From a virus, in the IMG/VR virus record IMGVR_UViG_3300042332_001525, positions 1-39,084 of that record: 39,084 nt of DNA. One strand, written 5' to 3'. A program made the position numbers and the translations under genes. Below the pieces are notes generated by a model. That model was not told where the DNA came from. It saw only the letters and a program-made list of their open reading frames with translations, and searched no databases. Positions 6,890 through 15,083 of the stretch are shown here, piece by piece; the stretch's first letter is position 1, and every line of letters begins with the position of its first letter.

Positions 6890-8773
6890 ATGTCACATTT
6901 ATTAACATCTGGACAAGTGGGTAACATCGGATTAAACCACATGAAGGCTATCCGTAAAGAAACCCAATCAAAATGGGATAGCTTAGGCTTCCTTGATGGT
7001 CTTAAAGGCCACGTAAAAGAAAATATTGCTCAGTTATACGAAAACCAAGCTTCTAGCTTGTTAACTGAATCAACTACTGCAACATCATCTGGTTCTTTCG
7101 AAACAGTTGTGTTCCCTATCGTAAGACGTGTTTTCTCTAAATTATTAGCTAATGACATCGTGTCTGTACAAGCTATGAACATGCCTATCGGTAAATTGTT
7201 CTACTTCGTACCTCAAACTTCTAGCCGTGTAGACGGTTCTGGTGTTGCTGGTAACGACTACGCAACAATTCCTTATGGAACTACTTATTCAGCTCACACT
7301 GGTCTTAACGGTGAACACAATGGTGTTGCTACCGCTGCTGCTCTTCCAGTTGCTGTAACTAAAGCTTCAACTCCGTTGACTCAGTTTGAAGCTAAGAACT
7401 TGTATGATATATTCTACAACGATGGTATGTTTGACAATTCTAAAGGTACTTTAACTATCAAAGTTATAAACATGTCATCACTTAATGCTTATGTGTTTGG
7501 TAACGATGGTTCTTTAAGTGCAACTACTACTGGTTCTAACATTCTTCCATTGGCTCAAGACGGTTCCGTAAGAAGCGTTATCATAGGTCTTTCTGGTTTT
7601 TCTAACAATACAAATGGTGCTGAAGTATTAACTGGCCCAGATGGTAATATTATCGACACTGAGTCATTCTTGGCTTCATTGATATGTACTACTACAAACG
7701 CAATTAAAGATGCTGACGGTAATACAGTTATTGCTGCTAATGGTGAAGTTCCATTTCGTCTTGTTACTCAACAATACGGTAAAGCTATCGTACAAAATAA
7801 AGGTACGTTGACTAGTCCAGCTGGTGTAATGTATGTAGAATTAGACCTTCGTCACCCAGTTGGTACTTCTGCTGCTGGTACTGCTGTAGCTGGTACTGCT
7901 ACTTATGACGGTTATGTAGGTGCTACTGGTACAACAGGTGGTGTATTAGGTTCAGTATCTGGTTTAACTACCAACCCAGCTTACAAATTTGCTTGGGCTG
8001 AATACTCTTCTCTAGAATTGGAAACAGAACTTGGAGAAGTATCATTCAGACTTGATGAAGTTGTTGTTGCGGTTGAAGAAAGAAAATTACGTGCAACATG
8101 GTCTCCAGAATTGGCTCAAGATGTTAGTGCATTCCACAACATTGACGCTGAAGCTGAATTGACTGCAATGCTTTCTGAGCAAGTTGCTGCGGAAATTGAC
8201 CGTGAAATCCTTAGAGACCTTCGTAAAGCGGCTGCATGGCAATTGCGTTGGGACTACAACGGATGGAGAAAAGCTTCTTCTGCTGCTAGCCCTTATACTC
8301 AAAAGGATTGGAACCAAACTCTTATCACAAGAATTAACCAAATCTCTGCTCAAATCCACAAATCAACACTTCGTGGTGGTGCTAACTTCATCGTTGTATC
8401 TTCTGAAATTTCAGCTATATTTGATGACTTAGAATATTTCCACGTATCTGATGCTAACCCTGAGCAAGACCAATATAACATGGGTATCGAAAGAATCGGT
8501 ACATTGGGAGGACGTTATCAAGTATATCGTGACCCATATGCACCAGCTTACTCAGCTGTTATCGGTCACAAAGGTAAGTCATTGTTGGATACAGGTTACA
8601 TTTACGCACCATACGTGCCATTGCAACTTACTCCTACTATGTACAATCCTTTCAACTTCGCTCCAGTGAAGGGTATCATGACTCGTTACGCTAAAAAAGT
8701 AGTAAACAACAGATTTTACGGAGCAATTCGTGTAGACGGTGTACCTACTTTCAACGTAGCAGAACTTAGATAA
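6890..8773 (+). CDS. Major capsid protein (T4 gp23-like)
   Basis: This is the main shell subunit with the HK97 fold. gp23-like features include an N-terminal helical arm, the GSFETVVFPIVRRVFSKLLANDIVSVQAM block (about residues 68-96), the GEVSFRLDEVVVAVEERKLRATWSPELAQD block (about 382-411) and a C-terminal run of APVKGIMTRYAKKVVNNRFY. Residues L58-T59-E60 fit the prohead protease consensus (I/LxE), so mature protein probably begins at S61. At 627 residues it exceeds T4 gp23 (521). The extra residues are a Gly/Thr/Ala-rich beta-like insertion at about 135-370, a likely surface domain. Codons are richer in C-ending forms (AAC, TTC, GAC, CGT) than in neighbours, as expected for the most abundant virion protein. 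Confidence 0.93.
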   Translation: MSHLLTSGQVGNIGLNHMKAIRKETQSKWDSLGFLDGLKGHVKENIAQLYENQASSLLTESTTATSSGSFETVVFPIVRRVFSKLLANDIVSVQAMNMPIGKLFYFVPQTSSRVDGSGVAGNDYATIPYGTTYSAHTGLNGEHNGVATAAALPVAVTKASTPLTQFEAKNLYDIFYNDGMFDNSKGTLTIKVINMSSLNAYVFGNDGSLSATTTGSNILPLAQDGSVRSVIIGLSGFSNNTNGAEVLTGPDGNIIDTESFLASLICTTTNAIKDADGNTVIAANGEVPFRLVTQQYGKAIVQNKGTLTSPAGVMYVELDLRHPVGTSAAGTAVAGTATYDGYVGATGTTGGVLGSVSGLTTNPAYKFAWAEYSSLELETELGEVSFRLDEVVVAVEERKLRATWSPELAQDVSAFHNIDAEAELTAMLSEQVAAEIDREILRDLRKAAAWQLRWDYNGWRKASSAASPYTQKDWNQTLITRINQISAQIHKSTLRGGANFIVVSSEISAIFDDLEYFHVSDANPEQDQYNMGIERIGTLGGRYQVYRDPYAPAYSAVIGHKGKSLLDTGYIYAPYVPLQLTPTMYNPFNFAPVKGIMTRYAKKVVNNRFYGAIRVDGVPTFNVAELR

Positions 8774-8794
8774 TAAAATATCTTATATAAACTT

Positions 8795-8822
8795 AAAAGG
8801 TGGAATTTATTCCACCTTTTTT
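8795..8822. terminator. Bidirectional terminator between convergent genes
   Basis: AAAAGGTGGAA (8795-8805), loop TTTA and TTCCACCTTTT (8810-8820) form a perfect 11-pair stem with A residues on one side and T residues on the other. It can stop transcription from the capsid gene on the plus strand and from the small gene on the minus strand. Confidence 0.9.
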
Positions 8823-8848
8823 GTTTTATATACTATTTTAAACTAAGT

Positions 8849-9004
8849 TTATTTTTTGTTTAACTCTTGTTTAAAATCTTCAATTACTTTTGGTAAATTA
8901 TTAAAATAACTTCTCAGTGTTTTTCCCAAATCAGTATCATTAGGATTATTCTCAACAATTTTTTTAACATCTTTTAAAAAAGCTTCTAATATTTCTTCTT
9001 TCAT
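8849..9004 (-). CDS. 51-residue hypothetical protein with its own host-like promoter
   Basis: The ATG at 9004 (MKEEILEAFLKDVKK) is chosen. An in-frame TTG at 9043 would add 13 residues, but it lies within the upstream terminator hairpin. The protein is charged and predicted helical (MKEEILEAFLKDVKKIVENN, then a loop with NPNDTD, then SYFNNLPKVIEDF), with no Cys, signal or membrane segment. It is isolated: a terminator and a Bacteroidota-type promoter lie upstream, and the convergent terminator with the capsid gene lies downstream. Small, highly charged, independently promoted phage proteins are often early host-interaction factors. That is inference and no family is recognised. Confidence 0.65.
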   Translation of the reverse strand: MKEEILEAFLKDVKKIVENNPNDTDLGKTLRSYFNNLPKVIEDFKQELNKK

Positions 9005-9020
9005 TTTTAAAAATTTATTA

Positions 9021-9052
9021 CAAATATACAATAAAAAACCCAAAGAAGCAAG
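9021..9052 (-). promoter_or_regulatory. Bacteroidota-type promoter for the 51-residue gene
   Basis: On the minus strand, TATATTTG (9028 to 9021) is a perfect match to the Bacteroidota -7 consensus TAnnTTTG. CTTG lies 20 bases upstream (9052 to 9049), at the right place for the -33 box. The ATG is 16 bases after the -7 box. The -33 box falls in the loop of the preceding terminator. Confidence 0.6.
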
Positions 9053-9062
9053 TCTTTGGGTT
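9033..9062 (-). terminator. Intrinsic terminator ending the minus-strand tail operon
   Basis: Read on the minus strand, AACCCAAAGA, a six-base loop and TCTTTGGGTT form a perfect ten-pair stem, followed by a T-rich tail. It lies 25 bases after the stop of the 9088-9426 gene and closes the tail transcription unit. Confidence 0.85.
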
Positions 9063-9087
9063 ATTTTATATGTTAACTATGTTTTAT

Positions 9088-9426
9088 TTATTGAAAATTA
9101 GGTCCCAATTCACAAATTGTGGATTGTATTTGGTGCCAATAAGTATCTGCTTCATCTGCCAATGAATCACCAGTCATTCGATATCTACTAACTTCACCAT
9201 CTAGTGTATTTTGAGCATCTTTTAGATTATTAAATGGTTGTTGAAGTTTTTGCATTATTTTGGATTTTGTTTCTTCATCTAAATGAGCTATTGCTTTTTC
9301 AGTTAAACTAAAAGCTTCTTCATAACTTCCTATGGTCATTTTATTACAGGCTGTTTTCATAGCTGGTGTCATATATTGACCATCAATCATTTCTTCACGA
9401 AGTCTTTTACGAATAAACGTTTTCAT
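9088..9426 (-). CDS. Hypothetical protein, last gene of tail operon
   Basis: I do not recognise this 112-residue protein. It is predicted helical throughout. The start has a basic MKTFIRKRLREEM segment; the middle (SLTEKAIAHLDEETKSKIMQKL) reads as amphipathic helices. There is no membrane segment or signal. Its start is one base after the stop of the 9428-10834 gene, so the two are translationally linked, and a terminator follows it. A chaperone or minor structural role for the neighbouring beta-rich virion protein is possible, but nothing in the sequence proves it. Confidence 0.65.
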   Translation of the reverse strand: MKTFIRKRLREEMIDGQYMTPAMKTACNKMTIGSYEEAFSLTEKAIAHLDEETKSKIMQKLQQPFNNLKDAQNTLDGEVSRYRMTGDSLADEADTYWHQIQSTICELGPNFQ

Positions 9427-9427
9427 A

Positions 9428-10834
9428 CTATTGAGATTTTCTTAATTCTACTTGACTTATTATATCAAATTGACAAGCATTTTTGATTGTTGTAACTTCT
9501 AGGTTAGAATAAGCTTGAATATCCAAATAATATGTATTAGGTATAAGACTTTGAGTATCTAATAAGAAATAATAATAGTTATTTGCCATCTCTACTGGTT
9601 GCCAATCGATTACAGTTAATTCTGGAGCACCTTCGGTAACATATAATCTATATTTTAAATCACTTATATTTTGTGTTTGTTCAACGGTGTATGGTATTCT
9701 TGCTGACACAATAACTTTACGTATATCTCCACGTTTGATACGTTCTTTATTTTGGATACCGCTAATGTTTACACCAACCTTTTTAGGTAGCATATTATTG
9801 TTTCCTATGTTATAGTACCCAAAAGAGTCTTTAACAACAAAATCAAGTGTTATATTAGGTCTAGAAACACCATTTATTGTTACACCAGTCCATACGTCAT
9901 TGTACATTGTTTCAATATTTGTTGCAGTGGTTGGCACTATAATATCTATTGAATAAACACCTAAAGTTATGTGGTTAACATCTGAAGACGTATAAGCTGA
10001 AAACAAGCTTCCATTATTATTGTAGATATTAACTGATGGGTTAACATCTAAATTTGTAGGGTTACCAGCTAAATTAACGTATAAATATAGTTTATTTGGT
10101 TTATCTAGATAGAAATTGTTTCTATCATCTTTAATATGATTATCATATATTGTTTCAATATATGGTTCATAGAACGTTTGTGTGTTATTGTTAAAGAAAC
10201 CGACATATTGTAGAGTAGTTGTGTTCATAAGTTCATATGGTCTAGCATAAGCAACACCTAAACCATAATTAGTATCACCAGTTAATAAACCATTAACGTA
10301 ATCTGTTACATCCATTTCAATATTTTCATTACCTTTATCAAAATGTTGTGTTGTTACTGTTATACCTGATGGTGAACCAGAATAAACACCAGAACCATTT
10401 GCCCAAAATATACCAGTCCTAGCTTCAACCCAGTTTGATGGACCCGTATAATATGCACTTTCACCTATAGTAACAATAGGTACTTCATAATCGTATCCAA
10501 CACCATTATCCCATTCTTGATTTATTTTAAAAAGAACCAAATCAAAAGATGTTGTTCTATCTTTACCTGCCATGGTACCATTTAATAAATCGGTATCAAA
10601 TGAGCCAGTATTGGTCATTCTAAGGGTATGTTTTAATTTAGTTAAATCGGTGAATGTGCCACCAGTATATAGTGATTTAAGTGTTGATTCATCAAAATCG
10701 AATAAGAAACGACTATATTTTTGTTCACCTAACGCACCACCATAAAACAATTCTGTAATAGGATTAAGACCTGTGTTTACGTATTGGTTGCTAACTATAG
10801 TATTATTTTTATCAAAATAAGTGCGAATTACCAT
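9428..10834 (-). CDS. Beta-rich virion structural protein (tail or baseplate), jelly-roll-like N-terminus
   Basis: The protein has 468 residues. The first ~230 alternate short beta strands and loops. The stretch IEMDVTDYVNGLLTGDTNYGLGVAY (about 174-198) resembles the D-V-T-x-x-V-x-G-x-x-x-x-x-N-x-G-L signature of DNRLRE/carbohydrate-binding-like jelly rolls, which would suit a surface-exposed fibre or baseplate protein. The rest looks like Ig-like beta domains (FVVKDSFGYYNIGNNN; VSARIPYTVEQTQNISDLKYRLYVT). There is no signal peptide or catalytic motif. It begins its own unit behind the 16-base late-promoter candidate and lies next to the gp5-like gene. Its exact role (fibre, baseplate wedge, adhesin) is not determined. 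Confidence 0.7.
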   Translation of the reverse strand: MVIRTYFDKNNTIVSNQYVNTGLNPITELFYGGALGEQKYSRFLFDFDESTLKSLYTGGTFTDLTKLKHTLRMTNTGSFDTDLLNGTMAGKDRTTSFDLVLFKINQEWDNGVGYDYEVPIVTIGESAYYTGPSNWVEARTGIFWANGSGVYSGSPSGITVTTQHFDKGNENIEMDVTDYVNGLLTGDTNYGLGVAYARPYELMNTTTLQYVGFFNNNTQTFYEPYIETIYDNHIKDDRNNFYLDKPNKLYLYVNLAGNPTNLDVNPSVNIYNNNGSLFSAYTSSDVNHITLGVYSIDIIVPTTATNIETMYNDVWTGVTINGVSRPNITLDFVVKDSFGYYNIGNNNMLPKKVGVNISGIQNKERIKRGDIRKVIVSARIPYTVEQTQNISDLKYRLYVTEGAPELTVIDWQPVEMANNYYYFLLDTQSLIPNTYYLDIQAYSNLEVTTIKNACQFDIISQVELRKSQ

Positions 10835-10839
10835 ATTGT

Positions 10840-10855
10840 TTTTATTATAAATATC
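10840..10855 (-). promoter_or_regulatory. Candidate late-promoter element GATATTTATAATAAAA
   Basis: The minus strand reads GATATTTATAATAAAA, with the TATTTATA core at 10853-10846 and 11 bases to the ATG at 10834. The same 16 bases occur upstream of the PhoH gene (18955-18940), and a 14-of-16 copy precedes the gene starting at 14309. Confidence 0.6.
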
Positions 10856-10866
10856 ACGATTCTATG

Positions 10867-11841
10867 TTAATTTATCCTAACATTACGTGATAACATGGCT
10901 TTTTCCAAACTATCTGCTTTTGATTTAAATGCTGCTAATGCTTGTTTGTTTCCAGATATTGTTAAATCTGTTGGTGGGTTTCCACTTCCATTGTGAACAT
11001 GAGAAAAAAGAGCATCTTTCATTAATTTTAAATATTCTAATAAAACATCACCAAATGGTAATTGATGAGCTTCTGTTAATATTCTGGTCATTTCCTCATC
11101 GCTTATTAAATTATCTGGATTTGTTAAATCAAAACGTGGGCTACCATCAGCATGAGTTAATAAATTAATTTTATTTGCCACAATGTTTGTTATTGAGCCT
11201 CTTCTTTCTGGTTGTTGATTTGTTTTTGGTGTTGTTACTATATTATTTTTTAATTGAATATAGGCTTGTGAAGATGAGTTAAATTTAAAAGGATATGGAT
11301 TATTACTAGTTGGGTTTTCTGGAACAAATTTACCAGCTCTAATTAACACTTCATTTTTCTTTTGTATAATATCTGTGTTATACCTACCTTGTACAACAAC
11401 ATCTTCTGGATTTGCAAACACACCATTTAAATCAGGTATTTGTGCTGGATTTACTAATGGTGATTCAACACCAAAAGAAAAACCATTTAATGCTGAATAT
11501 AAAAATGGGTCTTCATTTAATTTAGGTAATTGAGATATAATTGGTCCTATATATAATCTATCAACGTGTTGTTGTTGTTTACTAAAAACAAATAATAATA
11601 CTACTTCACCTACTTTTGGTTGTACGCTAAAGTGTTTTGGCATAAGTGGAAAACACCATGGTAAATTTTCATCCAATATACTGTCATCACCACCAGTAGT
11701 CATAGAACCTTTAATCCTTACTTTAATACGACCTAAACCTTTATTTTCAATAGGTCCAGCACTAGACTCTAATGAAGTTACAACACCATATCTTACATTA
11801 AAATGGGTTAAAGCATTTTCGTATAAATTTTTTTTATCCAT
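10867..11841 (-). CDS. Baseplate hub/spike protein with gp5-like OB fold
   Basis: Residues ~16-100 match the N-terminal OB fold of T4 gp5, VgrG and phage gpV: VRYGVVTSLES, then GRIKVRIKGSM, then LPWCFPLMPKHFSVQPKVGEVVLLFVF, with the usual pattern of a strand, an acidic loop and a PKVGE-like turn. The central part (about 120-220) is Asn/Pro-rich. A repeated KNNI/KINLLTHADG segment resembles the beta-helix entry of spikes. Near the C-terminus SHVHNGSGNPP carries an HxH pair like those that bind metal in spike tips. No lysozyme domain is present, unlike T4 gp5, so host-wall digestion must come from another protein. The protein probably links tail tube to spike. Confidence 0.8.
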   Translation of the reverse strand: MDKKNLYENALTHFNVRYGVVTSLESSAGPIENKGLGRIKVRIKGSMTTGGDDSILDENLPWCFPLMPKHFSVQPKVGEVVLLFVFSKQQQHVDRLYIGPIISQLPKLNEDPFLYSALNGFSFGVESPLVNPAQIPDLNGVFANPEDVVVQGRYNTDIIQKKNEVLIRAGKFVPENPTSNNPYPFKFNSSSQAYIQLKNNIVTTPKTNQQPERRGSITNIVANKINLLTHADGSPRFDLTNPDNLISDEEMTRILTEAHQLPFGDVLLEYLKLMKDALFSHVHNGSGNPPTDLTISGNKQALAAFKSKADSLEKAMLSRNVRIN

Positions 11842-11842
11842 A

Positions 11843-12040
11843 TTATTTTTCGCCTTTTAATCTTTGTACTAAAATAAGATTAGCTTTTTCAAAATTTTTT
11901 TCGATTTCAACCAGATTATCAAAATCTTTAAGCATTTTTATTTTTAATGCTTCATGGTCGGCTTGGTATTGTTTAATTTTAAAAAGAATCTCATTATTTG
12001 ATAAAGATTCTAATTCTTCTGTTTTTGCTTTATCACTCAT
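11843..12040 (-). CDS. Small coiled-coil hypothetical protein
   Basis: This 65-residue protein is Lys/Glu-rich with clear heptad patterning (LFKIKQYQADHEALKIKMLKDFDNLVEIEKNFEKANLILVQRL), predicted as one long helix. It lies one base upstream of the gp5-like gene, whose ATG follows its stop, and it starts in the AATAATATG context. It could be a chaperone or linker for the baseplate hub. No family is recognised. Confidence 0.65.
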   Translation of the reverse strand: MSDKAKTEELESLSNNEILFKIKQYQADHEALKIKMLKDFDNLVEIEKNFEKANLILVQRLKGEK

Positions 12041-12052
12041 ATTATTTAATTT

Positions 12053-12484
12053 TTATCTAATTATTCCATCACCAATAGCCATTGATGTTGTTACACCTTG
12101 ACAAACAACTGGACCACCAGCATTACCACCAGCAGCTGTAACTGAGATACCAGGTGGAATCACAACTTCTATTTTTGATTTTGTTAAAATAGAATTTATT
12201 AGTTCTTGGGTTCTTATTAATTCCATCGCTTCTTCAACATTAGGCCCATCTGCAAATACGTTTCCAACAACTCTACCAGCATCTGATTGTTTACTTATTA
12301 TATCTGAAGCGATTGATTGTGGAGATAGTCCAGGTCTAAGTTTAGCACCAACCATTACTAATGGTGGTGGTAATGGTTCAACTGGTGTTTCTGGAATTTG
12401 AAATGCGCTTAGAATTAAATTTAAAATACCATTCATTGATGATAGGTTAAATCCAGATGTGGGTATTGGTTTAATGTCTGCCAT
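12053..12484 (-). CDS. Small Pro/Gly-rich baseplate-region protein
   Basis: The protein has 143 residues. The N-terminus is Pro-rich (about 30-50, with PVEPLPPPLVMVGAKLRPG), the middle is helical (about 60-105), and the end is Gly-rich and beta-like (IEVVIPPGISVTAAGGNAGGPVVCQG, finishing MAIGDGIIR). The end is reminiscent of PAAR-like spike tips but lacks a convincing set of metal ligands, so I leave it unassigned. It overlaps the upstream 12484-13911 gene by one base (stop-start overlap) and is 12 bases from the next gene, so it belongs to the tail operon. Confidence 0.65.
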   Translation of the reverse strand: MADIKPIPTSGFNLSSMNGILNLILSAFQIPETPVEPLPPPLVMVGAKLRPGLSPQSIASDIISKQSDAGRVVGNVFADGPNVEEAMELIRTQELINSILTKSKIEVVIPPGISVTAAGGNAGGPVVCQGVTTSMAIGDGIIR

Positions 12485-13911
12485 TATATAAGATTTCCTA
12501 ATAATTGTTGTATTATGTTTGTTGGTACACCTATTAAACTTTGCAATTGTGCTAACTTAAGAGTTACTTTTTCTTTTTGTTTTTTAGCCATTGCTTTAGA
12601 TACGAGTACAGCTATTTCTTTTAGCGCTATCGCTAATAATATTTTTATTAATTCTTCGGCAATAACTTTCATAATTCTATTCATCAAGTTTTTATTTTTC
12701 TTAATGAAATCAACACCATTAGTAAATGTAGCTTGTGGTCCATAAACTATTTTATAGTTTAAAACAAACGTCAATATTACTTTTGGGGATAAAACAATGT
12801 TAACAATAGATTTAATTAAAGTAACTATTATTTGTTGTATAAAATTTAATTTTGATGATACAACGTCAATTGGATTGGGAACATTTAGGGCACTTGCATT
12901 TGCCATATTTGTAAGACCGTTTTTAATTGCGTCTTTTTGTTGTATTACATTACCACCAGCACTTTTAAATTGTTGTGTAAAATCAGTTAATTGTGAAATT
13001 GGAACAGATGATGGTATATCATTAGTTGTTTTTAAATTTATAGAACCTTTTTTTCTAGCTAAAGCTTCTGCTTGTTGTTTGTATGTTTCTTCTTTTGTAA
13101 ATGAAAAGGCTGAATCTGGTATTGGATTTTTGTCATTATTGGCAACCATTTTATCAATGATTGTATTGATTTGAGCTTCACTTTCAAGTTGTTTAAATGA
13201 TTTACCAATAGTTGATGAGACGGTACCATAAATTATATCCATTACTTTATTTACAACGTTGTCAGAATTAAATAATATAAGACTATCAATAAAATCGTTA
13301 TTTAAATCTGTAAGTGTTTTGTTGTCGTAAGCTTGGTCTGCTTTTATTATTAAACTATTATTTGAAAAACCAAATGGCGCACCATTGGCTACAAATTTAA
13401 ACGTTATGATATTTTTCCAAGAATATTCAATACCTTCATCTTGAATAACACCATAAAGAAATGTGTTAAAATCTGTACTATTAACTAATGGAGTTGTTAT
13501 GTCATTATAAATTAATTGACCAGCTACTGAATTAGGGTCAGTTCTAAGTATATCTGCAAAATCAATTTTTTTAACTTGAATGTTTATACCAGGTCCAGTA
13601 GATTTCATCCAAGAAGGTAAACTTGGATTTACGCCACAACTTACAATATTTTTAAGTTCTACTTTAAGAGCTTTTTTAACTTCTTTTTCTATTCTTGGTA
13701 GTGAATGGGTTATTGTGTCAATAACTGATGAAACAAGGGCTTCAAAACCAACTAAAGTTTTAACTAAGTCTGTTAAAAATGAAATCACATCTCCGCTATT
13801 GTTAATTGATGCGAATGATGAACTTAACTTTAACTTAGGTAAACCTTCAGTTAAAGTTTTTACAGCCCCTATTTTTCCAAAGACTTCTTTTTTTTTACTT
13901 ATAACATTCAT
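12484..13911 (-). CDS. Large helical virion protein, possible tape-measure or baseplate hub component
   Basis: The protein has 475 residues. It is helical at both ends with a mixed middle. The N-terminal region has long hydrophobic helices (DVISFLTDLVKTLVGFEALV), and residues ~345-440 contain several strongly hydrophobic stretches (FIQQIIVTLIKSIVNIVLSP; EELIKILLAIALKEIAVLV) that could insert into a membrane or pack in a tail lumen. The middle has beta segments with IEYSWKNIITFKFVANG. Its position between the sigma-linked gene and baseplate genes suggests a tail protein. A tape measure of 475 residues would imply a short tail, so a hub or DNA-ejection protein is as likely. Overlaps of one base on both sides indicate coupled translation. 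Confidence 0.6.
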   Translation of the reverse strand: MNVISKKKEVFGKIGAVKTLTEGLPKLKLSSSFASINNSGDVISFLTDLVKTLVGFEALVSSVIDTITHSLPRIEKEVKKALKVELKNIVSCGVNPSLPSWMKSTGPGINIQVKKIDFADILRTDPNSVAGQLIYNDITTPLVNSTDFNTFLYGVIQDEGIEYSWKNIITFKFVANGAPFGFSNNSLIIKADQAYDNKTLTDLNNDFIDSLILFNSDNVVNKVMDIIYGTVSSTIGKSFKQLESEAQINTIIDKMVANNDKNPIPDSAFSFTKEETYKQQAEALARKKGSINLKTTNDIPSSVPISQLTDFTQQFKSAGGNVIQQKDAIKNGLTNMANASALNVPNPIDVVSSKLNFIQQIIVTLIKSIVNIVLSPKVILTFVLNYKIVYGPQATFTNGVDFIKKNKNLMNRIMKVIAEELIKILLAIALKEIAVLVSKAMAKKQKEKVTLKLAQLQSLIGVPTNIIQQLLGNLI

Positions 13912-14309
13912 TAAAAGTCAATTTCTTCTTCGTTTGATTTGTCTATACTAGCATCTTTTTTAAGCATTTCTCTAATTGATTTAAAATCACTAAGAGAAGC
14001 TGAACCTTGGCTTTTTTGACTGATAGCTGCATCCACATCACCACGATTTTTGATAATATCGCTTTGTAATTTTGCCAACTCTAATTTAATACGTATAGCC
14101 GAATCTTTAACTTTTAATAAACCAGATTTTTCTTTAGCCAATTTTGTTAAATCATCAACATCTGTTGGGTTGGCACTTGTAGATAGCTCATTGATTGTTC
14201 TTTGAGCGTCATTAATTTGTAAACAAGCATCATTATAAGTTTCTTGCATCAACCCTTCTAATGAATCATTATTGTTTACTTTTACGTCAGTTTTTCTTTT
14301 ACGGGGCAT
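13911..14309 (-). CDS. Small helical protein, first gene of tail unit; possible small terminase or late-transcription cofactor
   Basis: The protein has 132 residues. The start is strongly basic (MPRKRKTDVK). The body is helical with a heptad-like middle (LQSDIIKNRGDV; TKLAKEKSGLLKVKDSAIRIKLELAKL) and an acidic end (NEEEIDF). Small coiled-coil proteins with these ends include T4 gp16-like small terminases and small sigma-associated co-activators such as gp33, but no specific motif decides between them. It lies 48 bases downstream of the sigma gene, behind its own late-promoter candidate, and overlaps the next gene by one base. Confidence 0.6.
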   Translation of the reverse strand: MPRKRKTDVKVNNNDSLEGLMQETYNDACLQINDAQRTINELSTSANPTDVDDLTKLAKEKSGLLKVKDSAIRIKLELAKLQSDIIKNRGDVDAAISQKSQGSASLSDFKSIREMLKKDASIDKSNEEEIDF

Positions 14310-14318
14310 ATATCTATG

Positions 14319-14334
14319 TTTTACTATAAATACC
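14319..14334 (-). promoter_or_regulatory. Candidate late-promoter element (GGTATTTATAGTAAAA)
   Basis: On the minus strand it matches GATATTTATAATAAAA at 14 of 16 positions, with the TATTTATA core at 14332-14325 and 15 bases to the ATG at 14309. It occupies the short gap between the sigma gene and the tail genes. Confidence 0.55.
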
Positions 14335-14357
14335 TAAAGATATTGTTTTTTACTATT

Positions 14358-15083
14358 TTACAACCCAGTTTGTTTTAAAAAATCATAAAGTTGTTTATAT
14401 CGTTTCATAGCTAACCTTATATCTTTGGTTGAAAGATTGGTATAGTTTCTCATGGTTTCTAAAACAGAATTTTTATTATATTTTGAACCACCGTCCATAC
14501 CTAGGAAAGCTGATTCCCAATTTTCTAAAATTTCAATTAGAGCATAACCCACTTTTTTCTCATTGTCTGTTAATTTCTTTTTGGGTGGGTGTTTATCATC
14601 ATCTAACTCATTTTTAATTTCATAAATAACTGTAGTGATGAATTCATCCATTGAGAAGGTGTCTGCATCAATTTCATAAATTAAATCTTCTCTTTCTTCT
14701 AATTCAGATGATATATCTTCATAAGAAGATGTTTGTTTAAGATATTTCTCATCTTTAATTAAAAGACCTAAAATATAATTTTTACTTATTGTTCCAAAAT
14801 ATGAATAAGCTTTTTTTCCTTTATCGCTTTCAAACCTATGTACTTTTGTCATCAAAAATGATACGGTATCGGAATGTAATTCTTCAAACGTGAACCCTTT
14901 TCTATACAATTTGTACCTTCTTATTATCGACTCAATCATTTTATCTAGAGGTTTAATTAACGACTCTTTAAAAATGCGATTCCTTTCTATTTCGTTTGTT
15001 GATTCTAAAAATTTAACAACTGCTTCTTCTTCATCTGGACCAAAATACATTTCATTTGTTCTTTTGCGTCCTCTTTTAGTCAT
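14358..15083 (-). CDS. Phage RNA polymerase sigma factor (T4 gp55-like)
   Basis: The protein has 241 residues. Residues ~66-110 (FTFEELHSDTVSFLMTKVHRF, then KAYSYFGTISKNYILGLL) have the pattern of sigma region 2: an acidic helix, a Lys-rich link, then an aromatic A-YSYF segment and a helix with R/K-N-I. This is the part that binds the core polymerase clamp and melts the -10 element. T4 gp55 is the small family member that directs late transcription at TATAAATA. The rest is charged and helical with a C-terminal basic segment (LAMKRYKQLYDFLKQ). The starts are clean: it overlaps the upstream GT2 gene by one base. A late-promoter-like element lies just after the gene. A specialised role in late transcription is the likely function. 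Confidence 0.75.
   Translation of the reverse strand: MTKRGRKRTNEMYFGPDEEEAVVKFLESTNEIERNRIFKESLIKPLDKMIESIIRRYKLYRKGFTFEELHSDTVSFLMTKVHRFESDKGKKAYSYFGTISKNYILGLLIKDEKYLKQTSSYEDISSELEEREDLIYEIDADTFSMDEFITTVIYEIKNELDDDKHPPKKKLTDNEKKVGYALIEILENWESAFLGMDGGSKYNKNSVLETMRNYTNLSTKDIRLAMKRYKQLYDFLKQTGL

Noticed and set aside
12053-12484. PAAR-repeat spike tip.
   Set aside because: The Gly-rich C-terminus is suggestive but the His/Cys metal ligands and repeat spacing are not present.
12484-13951. Plus-strand frames within the large helical tail gene.
   Set aside because: They are hydrophobic shadows of the coding strand, short and without start signals, while the minus-strand gene couples by overlap on both sides.
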